From Chitinophagales bacterium (GTDB taxonomy: Bacteria > Bacteroidota > Bacteroidia > Chitinophagales > LD1), in the NCBI GenBank assembly GCA_016787045.1, contig JAEUVA010000002.1, forward strand, positions 186,001-250,000: a DNA stretch of 64,000 nt, given 5' to 3'. How positions within the stretch are numbered: the stretch's first letter is position 1; the number at the start of each line of letters is the position of its first letter. The notes below the pieces were generated by a model, which had not been told where the DNA came from, ran no database searches, and saw only the letters and a program-made list of their open reading frames with translations. A program made the position numbers and the translations under genes. Of the stretch, positions 17,687 through 26,800 are shown in pieces.

Positions 17687-18834
17687 AATTTAGCGAAGTT
17701 ATTGGTCAGCAGGAAGCTAAGGTTGGATTACTTAACATGGTAAGGAGTGGTAAGATGCCACATGCACTAATGTTACTGGGGCCAGAGGGCAACGGAAACT
17801 TGTCCTTAGCATTGGCATTGGCACAATTTCTTCAATGCGAAAACAGGCAGGAGGACGATTCGTGTGGTGGATGTAATTCGTGTTTAAAGCAGAGTAAGTT
17901 TTTGCATCCAGATTTATATTTCACTTACCCTGTTATTAAACCCGAAAAACAAACATCACCACCCGTTAGTACAGACTTTATTAACGAATGGCGAAGTGCT
18001 TTGTTGCAAACCGGTTACCTGACCTATAACGATTGGATGCAGCACATAGGTGCAGAGAATAAGCAGGGCAACATCACCGCAAGAGAGTGCCGGCAAATTA
18101 TTCACCAGCTTAGTTTAAAAACTTTTGAAAGTAGCTACAAAGTTCAGTTGATATGGCTGCCCGAGTACTTAGGTGCCGAAGGAAATATGTTGTTGAAAAT
18201 ATTGGAGGAACCGCCACCCAATACAGTGTTTATTTTGATAGCAGAAAGTACGGAGTCCGTTTTAACTACCATTCTTAGCCGGGTACAAATAGTTAAAGTG
18301 CCGCCCATACAAGAGCCGGATTTAGCCGCACATTTGTTACGTAATTTTGAAATGGATGAACCTGTTGCAGCCCGCATTTCGCGAATAGCAGATGGCAATA
18401 TGAATGCAGCTCTTGTAATAGCAGAAGGGCAACAAAGTGCAAACGATAAGGTTTTGCGGCAATGGTTGCTGCAATGTTTTGCTCTTAAACAAAAACCCAA
18501 TAGCGATGGTTTTCGCGAACTTACTTTGTGGGTAGATGATTTTGCCAAAGCGGGCAGAGAAAATCAAAAGATATTTTTTCGCTATGCATTATTTTTTATA
18601 CAAGAATGCCTGCGTATCAGCGCTTTAGGAAAGTCAGATAAGCTAGAAGGGGAGGAGCTAAGTTTTGCTCAAAAATTTACCTCAAGGTTAGCCATTGAAG
18701 ATTTAGAAAAACTTCAAAAAATTATTTCGCAGATGCACTATTATGTGGAGCGAAATGCCAACCCCAAAATACTGCTCATGAGCAGTTCTTTTCAAATTGC
18801 CGGTGTGTTAAAGCAAGAAAACGTAGAGGTATAG
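17683..18834 (+). CDS. holB: DNA polymerase III subunit delta prime
   Basis: This 383-residue AAA+ clamp-loader subunit starts inside the GPx stop (ATGA overlap). The N-terminal region has VIGQQEAKVGLLNMV, HALMLLGPEGNGNLSLA in the Walker A position, and a zinc knuckle CGGCNSC (with upstream CEN and downstream Cys). LGAEGNMLLKILEEPPPNT and LSRVQIV are the Walker B/sensor region. The P-loop lacks the usual GKT lysine, so the subunit probably does not hydrolyse ATP itself, as is typical of delta prime. It would help load the sliding clamp onto DNA. Confidence 0.9.
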   Translation: MKFSEVIGQQEAKVGLLNMVRSGKMPHALMLLGPEGNGNLSLALALAQFLQCENRQEDDSCGGCNSCLKQSKFLHPDLYFTYPVIKPEKQTSPPVSTDFINEWRSALLQTGYLTYNDWMQHIGAENKQGNITARECRQIIHQLSLKTFESSYKVQLIWLPEYLGAEGNMLLKILEEPPPNTVFILIAESTESVLTTILSRVQIVKVPPIQEPDLAAHLLRNFEMDEPVAARISRIADGNMNAALVIAEGQQSANDKVLRQWLLQCFALKQKPNSDGFRELTLWVDDFAKAGRENQKIFFRYALFFIQECLRISALGKSDKLEGEELSFAQKFTSRLAIEDLEKLQKIISQMHYYVERNANPKILLMSSSFQIAGVLKQENVEV

Positions 18835-18848
18835 CTGGCTTTTTGTTC

Positions 18849-19559
18849 TTAGCTTAAAGGGGTTTGTGGCTCTTCAACTTCTACCATGTACTGCTGCTGA
18901 GTAGCAGCATTTTTCTGTTCGCTCAAATCATCTTTGTAAGCCAGTAAGAAAAATAGGGCAGCGATTGCAAAACCAATGAGCGCTACATAAAATGCAGGTT
19001 GAAATTCAAAAGTAAAGCTCATGAGCATGGCAAACTCATTAGAATCCCCCAGTTTGTCATCTAATGATTTTTCAATGGTAACTTTCAGAATAAGCAGCGC
19101 CAATGCACCCAGAAGTGAAATGCTGATGCCGGCTATTGCTCTTGTTTTAAATTTCGTTGCAAACGCAACAACAATACCCGCAATAGCGAACGCCAATGCC
19201 GCAATGGCAAGTGGGTTGGGCTTTATGTCCTTGCCCCCTTTTTTTGCATCTGCATTTTCAGTAGCAGTAGGCGTAGTTTCACTTTCATCACTAGTTGACT
19301 CCTCGTCTGCTAATAGGTCTTCATCAGATTCATTACTGGAGTCTTCATCGGCATTATCCTTTCCAAGATTCATTAAATCTTTCATTTCTTTCCCCATACC
19401 GGTAAAGTCCTTGGTATCAATTTTTTTTCCGGTAATCAAGTCAATGCCTTTTAGGGAAATCAGTTTTTTGTCGTTACACTTTAGGTCAGTAAAAGTGAAA
19501 AAGAAACAGACGATTACAATAACTAGTGTAGATGGCGATGCCAAATGAAGAAGTTTCAT
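18849..19559 (-). CDS. Hypothetical membrane protein with acidic linker
   Basis: The product has 236 residues. A hydrophobic N-terminal segment (residues about 8-24, TLVIVIVCFFFTFTDL) is a signal anchor or transmembrane helix. A soluble stretch with SLKGIDLITGKK follows, then a Ser/Asp/Glu-rich linker at about 72-105. Three membrane helices lie at about 117-135, 141-160 and 190-210. The C-terminus is polar. A short domain with C-N-D-K-K followed by GxDLxTGK before the helices is something I associate with uncharacterised Bacteroidota membrane proteins. No function is proposed. It converges on holB with 14 bp between. Confidence 0.8.
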   Translation of the reverse strand: MKLLHLASPSTLVIVIVCFFFTFTDLKCNDKKLISLKGIDLITGKKIDTKDFTGMGKEMKDLMNLGKDNADEDSSNESDEDLLADEESTSDESETTPTATENADAKKGGKDIKPNPLAIAALAFAIAGIVVAFATKFKTRAIAGISISLLGALALLILKVTIEKSLDDKLGDSNEFAMLMSFTFEFQPAFYVALIGFAIAALFFLLAYKDDLSEQKNAATQQQYMVEVEEPQTPLS

Positions 19560-19665
19560 GCGTAGTAGGAGTTTACAGATGAATAATATTGTTCAGATAT
19601 GGTAAGCCAAATGTAACATTATAGCCGAATGAAACTTGCTTTTTTATATTTACACAAACCACGTT

Positions 19666-21027
19666 ATGGCATCTTTTATTGATAGAATCAGGGAGTTTCC
19701 TAAAGCTGCACCTTATATAGTTGTTACAGAAACTGCTGAGCGGTTTAGTTTTTATGGAATGAAAGCCATTCTATCCACATTCTTAATTAGTCAGTTTTTT
19801 AACCCCACCAATAACCCTGCATTACAACAGCAGGCAGAAGCCCACAGCAATGAGGTAACTCACTTGTTTGTGGCATTAGTGTATTTACTTTCTATTGTAG
19901 GTGGGCTACTGGCCGACTATGTGTTGGGTCGCTATTGGACAATTTTACTCTTAAGCGTAGTGTATTGTATTGGACATTTGTTTTTAGCGTTGTTTGATAC
20001 CAACTACGAGCTTTTTTACACCGGGCTTATATTGATTGCTATAGGTGCGGGTGGGGTAAAGCCCAACGTAAGTGTAATGGTGGGCGACCAGTTTAAAAAT
20101 GAAAACGACCCGGCAATAGCGCGCTTGTACGATATCTTCTACTTTGGAATAAACATAGGTGCGTTTTTCTCTATGCTAATTACTCCGGTGCTTAAAAACA
20201 GCCGGTTTGGTGCGCCACTTGCATTTGGTGTACCCGGTGTATTAATGTTACTTGCACTACTTATCTTTTTGCTTGGCAAAAAACATTACAAGATAAAAAG
20301 TGCTGTAGAAATCAGAACGGAAGATACAACACCTCTCTGGCAACAGATTAAATCTGTTTGGCAAGTGTTGTTGGTTTTTTCTTTTATCCCCATTTTTTGG
20401 GCACTATACGATCAAAACGGCAGCGAATGGGTGCTGCAGGCCGGTAAAATGGATTTGCATTTCTTAGGCATCACTTGGTTGCAGGAGCAAATACAAGTCA
20501 TTAACGCTTTACTTATATTAATACTAATTCCTGTTTTTTCATTTTGGATATATCCTGCTATGGAAAAAAGTGGCATCAGAGTAACAGCACTGCGCAAGTT
20601 TGGATGGGGGTTGATGCTCACCATTGTCACATTTGCTTTAGTAGCTTGGATTCAAACACAGATAGATGCAGGAGTTAAACTAAGTATCGGTTGGCAGCTC
20701 TTGGCCTATTTACTCTTAACTGTTGCAGAAATTTTTGTCTCTATTACAGGTTTGGAGTATGCATTTTCAAATGCTCCAAAATCTATGAAGAGTACCATTA
20801 TGGCCATGTTTTTCTTTACTATGTTTTTGGGCAACATAGTAGTTACTATTATCAATAACAATATTCGCGATAAAGGATTTTTTAGCCATTACGAAGGAGC
20901 AAGTTACTTTTGGTTGTTTACAGGAATTATGGTAGTAAACACATTATTGTACTACTTGGCTATATGGGCATTTGGTGTAAAAGATACCGTAGTAGTAGAG
21001 TCCATAGCTGATGATGTTCATCAGTAA
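19666..21027 (+). CDS. POT/PTR2 family proton-dependent oligopeptide transporter
   Basis: This 453-residue major-facilitator protein begins at the ATG at 19666 (MASFIDRIREFPKAAP). An upstream ATG at 19636 would add ten residues not seen in the family. The POT signature TETAERFSFYGMKAIL (the ExxERFxYYG motif, used in proton coupling) lies at about residues 22-37. GAGGVKPNVSVMVGDQF, the second POT signature, follows at about 145-161. The hydrophobic pattern allows 12-14 helices. It would import di- and tripeptides with protons across the inner membrane. Residues SITGLEYAFSNAP near 360 also fit the family. Confidence 0.94.
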   Translation: MASFIDRIREFPKAAPYIVVTETAERFSFYGMKAILSTFLISQFFNPTNNPALQQQAEAHSNEVTHLFVALVYLLSIVGGLLADYVLGRYWTILLLSVVYCIGHLFLALFDTNYELFYTGLILIAIGAGGVKPNVSVMVGDQFKNENDPAIARLYDIFYFGINIGAFFSMLITPVLKNSRFGAPLAFGVPGVLMLLALLIFLLGKKHYKIKSAVEIRTEDTTPLWQQIKSVWQVLLVFSFIPIFWALYDQNGSEWVLQAGKMDLHFLGITWLQEQIQVINALLILILIPVFSFWIYPAMEKSGIRVTALRKFGWGLMLTIVTFALVAWIQTQIDAGVKLSIGWQLLAYLLLTVAEIFVSITGLEYAFSNAPKSMKSTIMAMFFFTMFLGNIVVTIINNNIRDKGFFSHYEGASYFWLFTGIMVVNTLLYYLAIWAFGVKDTVVVESIADDVHQ

Positions 21028-21040
21028 ATGGTTCAACTAT

Positions 21041-22369
21041 TTAGATGCTATCGTAGCTGAGTTTAGATTTCAGGTATCCAAAACTACTATACTCTCCCAA
21101 CTCAACTTGTTGGATAGTATTTACAATATCTGCGACATACGGAATAGCCACTTTGATGTAGTTATCTGTAAAGCCATACATTAATCCACCATCATTTTCT
21201 GCTTCAAAAAGTACAGAGCGCACAGTAGCGGCATATTGCGAATAGAAATTAAACTTCTTTTTTTCTGAGAGTGTGCGCAGCATCTTGTTTCGCTCTTTGC
21301 GTACAGCTACCGGTACTATAGCATCCATATCTGCTGCTTTTGTGTTAGCCCGTTCGCTATACGTAAATACATGCAGGTAAGACACCTCTAATGACTGAAT
21401 GAAGTTGTATGTATCCAAAAATTCTGACTCTCCCTCCCCCGGAAAACCAACAATTACGTCCACCCCTATACAAGCATAAGGCATTACTTGCTTTATCTTC
21501 TCTACTTTTTCGGCATATAGTTCGCGCAGATATTTTCTACGCATTTTTTTGAGCAATAAGTTGTTGCCACTTTGCAGCGGAATATGAAAGTGCGGCATAA
21601 TCGTTTTACTCTGTGCTGTTAGCTCAATAATTTCGTTGGTCAGCAAATTTGGCTCTATGGAAGATATTCGCCAGCGGTCTATTCCTTTTATCTGTTGCAG
21701 TGCAACAAGCAATTGATAAAAGTTTTCGGTGGTTCGCTCTTGGCCGTTAGGTGTTTTGCCAAAGTCTCCAAGGTTTACTCCGGTAAGTACCACTTCTTTT
21801 ACCCCTGTTGCAGCTACTTGTTTCGCTATTTTCAACGTATCGGCAATGCTGCTGCTACGGCTTGCTCCACGAGCCAATGGTATGGTGCAAAACGAACAAT
21901 TGTAGTCGCAGCCATCTTGTACTTTTAAAAAACTTCGCGTTCGTTCACCGTAGCTAAACGCAGCATGAAAACTATTCACATCATCTATATTTCCATCTAA
22001 AACAATAGGTGATATAGAGTCATCAAGTTTTTCTAAATGAGTATGCAGTTGAAATTTTTCGTTTGCCCCTAACACCATACTTACACCCGGTATTTGCGCT
22101 ATTTGTTCGGGCTTGAGTTGAGCATAGCAGCCAATCACCACAATTTTTGCATCAGGGTTAGTGCGTAGTGCGGTTTTTACAATTTGCTTGGTTTCTTTAT
22201 CTGCATTTTCGGTAACGCTGCAAGTGTTTATCACGTAATAATCGGCTCTGTCGCTAAAGTCAACTTTCTGAAAACCGTTATCTACCAATGTTCGGGCAAT
22301 GGCACTGGTTTCTGAGAAGTTGAGTTTACAACCTAACGTGTGAAGGGCAACTTTACGCTGGTAGTACAT
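21041..22369 (-). CDS. mtaB: tRNA t6A37 methylthiotransferase MtaB
   Basis: This 442-residue radical SAM enzyme adds a methylthio group to t6A37 of tRNAs that read ANN codons. Its N-terminal domain carries the cluster cysteines (HTLGCKLN, NTCSVTENAD, VIGCYAQ). The radical SAM motif is DGCDYNCSFCTIPLARG (CxxxCxxC). The downstream family motif HIPLQSGNNLLLKKMRR and a C-terminal TRAM-like segment are present. The HTLGCKLN start favours MtaB over MiaB or RimO. Its stop faces the POT transporter gene 13 bp away. The acyltransferase gene lies upstream on the same strand with 29 bp between, so cotranscription is possible. Confidence 0.94.
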   Translation of the reverse strand: MYYQRKVALHTLGCKLNFSETSAIARTLVDNGFQKVDFSDRADYYVINTCSVTENADKETKQIVKTALRTNPDAKIVVIGCYAQLKPEQIAQIPGVSMVLGANEKFQLHTHLEKLDDSISPIVLDGNIDDVNSFHAAFSYGERTRSFLKVQDGCDYNCSFCTIPLARGASRSSSIADTLKIAKQVAATGVKEVVLTGVNLGDFGKTPNGQERTTENFYQLLVALQQIKGIDRWRISSIEPNLLTNEIIELTAQSKTIMPHFHIPLQSGNNLLLKKMRRKYLRELYAEKVEKIKQVMPYACIGVDVIVGFPGEGESEFLDTYNFIQSLEVSYLHVFTYSERANTKAADMDAIVPVAVRKERNKMLRTLSEKKKFNFYSQYAATVRSVLFEAENDGGLMYGFTDNYIKVAIPYVADIVNTIQQVELGEYSSFGYLKSKLSYDSI

Positions 22370-22398
22370 GTATAAATTTTAGCAACTATTCTGGCGAA

Positions 22399-23703
22399 CT
22401 AAATTTCGCGGTTAACATCAAACTGCTCCAAGTAATCGGCTACTTTGCGTACAAAAGAACCGCCCAATGCACCATCTATAATACGATGGTCATAGCTGTG
22501 CGAAAGAAACATCATGTGGCGAATGCCAATAGTATCTCCAGCTTCGGTTTCTATCACCACCGGTTTTTTCTTTATAGCTCCGGTAGCCAAAATGGCAACT
22601 TGCGGTTGAAGAATAACGGGCGTGCCCATTACATTGCCAAACGTACCTACATTTGATACAGTGTAAGTTCCACCCTCTATTTCATCGGGCTTCAGTTTGC
22701 CTTGACGAGCACGACCGGCCAAATCGTTTACTTTTTTCGCCAATCCAACCATGTTAAGCGTATCGGCATTTTTAATTACCGGTACAATCAAGTTGCCCGA
22801 AGGAAGAGCCGCAGCCATTCCTATGTTGATGTCTTTTTTGAGGATAATGTTATGGCCATCTACCGAAGAGTTTATCATCGGGAAATCGCGCAGTGCGCGG
22901 CATACTGCCTCAATAAAAATAGGAGTGAAGGTCAGGTTCTCGCCATATAGGTCGCTGAACTTTTTCTTCATTTTGTTTCGCCACAGCACTAAATTGGTAA
23001 CATCCGCTTCTACAAAACTGGTAACATGTGCGCTGGTATGCTTACTGGCTACCATATTTTGTGCAATAAGTTTGCGCATGCGGTCCATCTCTATAATTTC
23101 CACATTGCCGCTGTATGACTTAGCGGCAGGGGTAGCATCTTTTTGCTCAGGTACCACAGCAGAAGCTACAGTTTTAACTTCGGTTTGTTGTACCGGCTGT
23201 ATAGCAGGAGTTGTGCCCTTAGATTTTACAAAATCAAGAATATCTTTTTTTGTTACACGACCAGCGGCACCCGTGCCGCTCATAGATTCCAAATCGGCCA
23301 TGCTTACGCCTTCTTGCCGGGCAATATTTAATACCAATGGAGAGTAGAATCGGTCTGCCGATGCTGCTACGGGTTGTTGCTTAACCGGTTCCGTTTTTTG
23401 TACCTGTGTTGTTACAGGTGTGGCTTGCACTTTTTGCGGAGCACTTTGTTTTTCGCCCGCGCTCTCGGTTTCAATTACCGCTACTATTTTGCCTACAGGT
23501 ACCACATCGCCTTCGTTAAAAAAGGTTTCGGCAAGTACTCCACTTACCGGAGAAGGCACTTCACTATCTACCTTATCGGTAGCAATCTCTAATACAGATT
23601 CATCCGCACTAACTTTATCACCTTGTTTCTTGTTCCACTTCAGGATAGTTGCTTCTGTTATGCTTTCGCCCATTTTGGGCATAATCAATTCAAATCTTGC
23701 CAT
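22399..23703 (-). CDS. 2-oxo acid dehydrogenase E2, dihydrolipoyl acyltransferase
   Basis: The 434 residues show the E2 domain order. One lipoyl domain lies at about 1-77, with the lipoylated lysine Lys44 in ATDKVDSEVPSP. An Ala/Pro/Gln-rich linker follows, then a peripheral-subunit-binding domain at about 122-160 (VLNIARQEGVSMADLE). The catalytic acyltransferase domain lies at about 195-430, with the active-site SHSYDHRIIDGALGG. Having one lipoyl domain and this motif set, it could be the E2 of the branched-chain 2-oxo acid complex or of 2-oxoglutarate dehydrogenase. No E1 or E3 gene is nearby to decide. Confidence 0.92.
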   Translation of the reverse strand: MARFELIMPKMGESITEATILKWNKKQGDKVSADESVLEIATDKVDSEVPSPVSGVLAETFFNEGDVVPVGKIVAVIETESAGEKQSAPQKVQATPVTTQVQKTEPVKQQPVAASADRFYSPLVLNIARQEGVSMADLESMSGTGAAGRVTKKDILDFVKSKGTTPAIQPVQQTEVKTVASAVVPEQKDATPAAKSYSGNVEIIEMDRMRKLIAQNMVASKHTSAHVTSFVEADVTNLVLWRNKMKKKFSDLYGENLTFTPIFIEAVCRALRDFPMINSSVDGHNIILKKDINIGMAAALPSGNLIVPVIKNADTLNMVGLAKKVNDLAGRARQGKLKPDEIEGGTYTVSNVGTFGNVMGTPVILQPQVAILATGAIKKKPVVIETEAGDTIGIRHMMFLSHSYDHRIIDGALGGSFVRKVADYLEQFDVNREI

Positions 23704-23747
23704 TCTTCTTTTTTAAGCGGTGCTAAAATAACCTCAAATCACGCATA

Positions 23748-23782
23748 GCAAAAACAAAAACGGCACCCATTGCTGAGTGCCG
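23748..23782 (-). terminator. Rho-independent terminator of the 1,481-residue repeat protein gene
   Basis: On the minus strand CGGCACTC and GGGTGCCG (8 bp, one G-U) form a hairpin at 23761-23782. It is followed by TTTTTGTTTTT, about 25 bases after the stop codon. Confidence 0.85.
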
Positions 23783-23806
23783 CTATAGTTCAGGGGTTGA
23801 ACGGGG

Positions 23807-26800
23807 TCATAGTTTAATGAGTTTTATTGCCACGTCATTTTTTTGTTTATGAACGCGCAGTGTGTAAACACCTTGTGCAGCATCAAACAATACTTGCGAT
23901 TGAAGAGTTTTTATGGTTGATATGTACACCAGTTTTCCGGCAGCGTCAAAAATTTCCACATCGGCACCTATCCATTGGGCAGTAACTTGCAAACTCCAGT
24001 ATCCTTCGCTCAATGGGTTAGGATAAACAATTACTTTGCTATCTTGTAGGTTTTCAATACCTGTTACCGACAATTCTACCGGCTCAGAAATGTTTTTACA
24101 TCCATTGCCATCTGTTATTTGCACCTGGTAGTATCCACTTTGAGATACAATGTACTGTTGCGAAGTTGCTCCCGGAATTGGCGAACCATTTCTATACCAC
24201 TGGTAGCTGAGCGCGGTACTTGAGGTAAGCGTATCGCCTTTTACTGTAATACCTACCGAAGGCACAGGATGCACGTTTTGTGTTAACGAGTTAGACGCGG
24301 CTGAACAACCGCCATTGTCTGTAACCGTCACTTTGTAGTTTCCTGCATTCTTTACGTAAATACAAGGTGTAGTGGCACCTGTATTCCAAGTATATGAAGA
24401 ATATCCGGTAGGGGCGCAAATTTTAGCACTATCGCCAGCGCAAAAAATGGGTTTATCGCTACTAATAGTAACGCCTGTTCCCCCAGATGGATTAACCACT
24501 GCGCTTGCAGTGGCGGTACAGTTGTTAGCATCTGTAACGGTTACATTGTAGCTTCCGGCAGGCAGGTTATTGATAGTGGCCGATGTTGCACCATTACTCC
24601 AACTAAAAGTAAATGGCGCAGTGCCGGAAGAAGTGCTGGCTGAAGCCGAACCGTTGTTATTGCCACAAGTAGTATGCGTACTTACTAAAGAGAGGGTAAC
24701 CCCGTTAGCAGCAGTTATTACCACGGTGGTAGAAGCAGAACAATTTCCGCTTCCGGTTACAGTAACGGTGTAAGTACCTTGCCCCATACTGGTTATAGAT
24801 TGTGTGGTTGCACCTGTACTCCAGTTGTAGGTATAAGGTCCGGTGCCGGTTATTACGTTTACAATGGCGCTGCCGGTATTGCCCGTACAACTGCTTTGTT
24901 GAGTTGAAGTAACCAAGTTGAGCGGTGTGCCACCCGTTACGCTTACCGATGCGGTAGCACTACAGCCACCACTACCGGTTACAGTTACAGAGTAATTACC
25001 GGCCGGTATGTTGCTGATGCTTGTGCCAGTGCCGCTATTGCTCCATGCGTAAGTGAATGGGCCGTTGCCTGCGGTTACGTTAACAGAAGCGGTGCCATTT
25101 GACGTTCCACAACCGGCACCTGTAGCACTGGTGGCCAAAGTAATTGCACTACCACTACTTCCAATAGTTGCAGTAGCTGAAGCTGAACAGCCACCTGCTC
25201 CGGTTACCGTTACCTGATAGTTGCCAGCCGCAGCATTGATAGATGACGTTGTAGCTCCGTTACTCCAACTATAGGTGTAAGGGCCAGTGCCGGCAGTTAC
25301 GTTTACTGTGGCAGAACCATTGGTGGTACATCCGGCAGCAGTAGAGCTGGTGTTTAAGGTAATTGTGCTTCCATTGTTGGCAATGGTGGCAGTTGCTGAA
25401 GCAGTACAACCACCGGTACCGGTTACAGTTACCTGGTAGCTTCCTGCTGCTGCATTAATGCTTGGAGTTGTAGCTCCGTTGCTCCAAGCGTATGTAAAGG
25501 GTGCTGTACCGGCAGTTACATTTACTGTTGCAGATCCTGTGGAGGTACAACCGGCAGCGGTAGAGGTGGTATTCAGCGTAAGTGGTGTTCCGTTGCTGGC
25601 AACCGTAACACTTGCTGTTGCAGAGCAACCTCCTCCGCTTACCGTAACCTGGTAACTTCCCGCAGCTAAGTTGCTGGCTGTTTGGGTATTAGCACCGTTG
25701 CTCCACAAATAGGTAGAAGCTGTACCACCAGATGGGTTGGCAGTAGCTGAGCCATTGTTATTACCACAGCTTGCAGCAGTTGATGTGGCAGAAGCTACTA
25801 AAGTACAACCTGAGCAGCTTTGTACAGATGCAGCATTTGGAATGCTGAATACAGTACCTGCATTATCTACTACTTGCATTGGGTAAGTTTGGCCGGGAGT
25901 ATGCGTAACTCCTGTGCCTACCTGCACCCAGCCGGCCGGTGTATTGCAACTGGTAACTGCTATAGGGAATGGATTAAAACATTGATTAAGTAGCCAACTA
26001 CCACCACAAGCCACACATTGTGCTTGATTGGTGATTGGTGTGGTGCCACCAGGATTGTACTCGTACCAAGTATAAGGTCCTGTACCACCACTTACCTGAT
26101 AAGTACCATTATTATCGCACACAGAAAGAGCCGAGCAGTTGTTGACCACTATATTGATAGATTCTGATCCGCAAGGAAGTGTGTAAGTAACGGTGTGCGT
26201 GCCTACACCAGCTGTAGCGGGGTTAAACACTCCGCTAGAGTTTACCCCGGGACCACTCCAAGTGCCACCGGTGCTGGTGGTGGTAAGCGTAACTGAACTA
26301 CCTTGAATACATTGCGGGGGAATAGGGCAAACTGTAGCATCGCAGCAAACCAATGGTTTAATAGCACAAGCTCCACCTGCCCAGCTTTGTATGTAACCGG
26401 TACGCGCTCCCGATGAAGATGTACCGGTAGAGCCGCAAGCTATAATATCGCCATTTGCAGATACTTCAACATCGTAGATATTAAAGTTTGAAGAGGTGGC
26501 AAAACTGCCGGTTTGTTGCAGGTTAGTATTGAATTTGTACACATTGTTGATAGAGCCCACGAAAATGTTGCCGCAGCTATCAATATCTATACCACTACAA
26601 CCTACTTGATTGCTACCGAATGTGGTAGTAAATGTGCCATTAGGTATAGCAACTGTGCCTACAACTGCGCCCGTGGCAAAATCTCGTTTTTGTAACTGGT
26701 TACCCCGGTGTACATACACAAAGCCATTGTAAAAAGCCAGCGCCATGATGCCGGTATTGTTGTATCGCCAGTTTTCACACTTGTATCCTAAACTAAAACC

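Noticed and set aside
24485..25806. CRISPR-like array
   Set aside because: The repeats are about 220 bp, in frame and coding, with no spacers.
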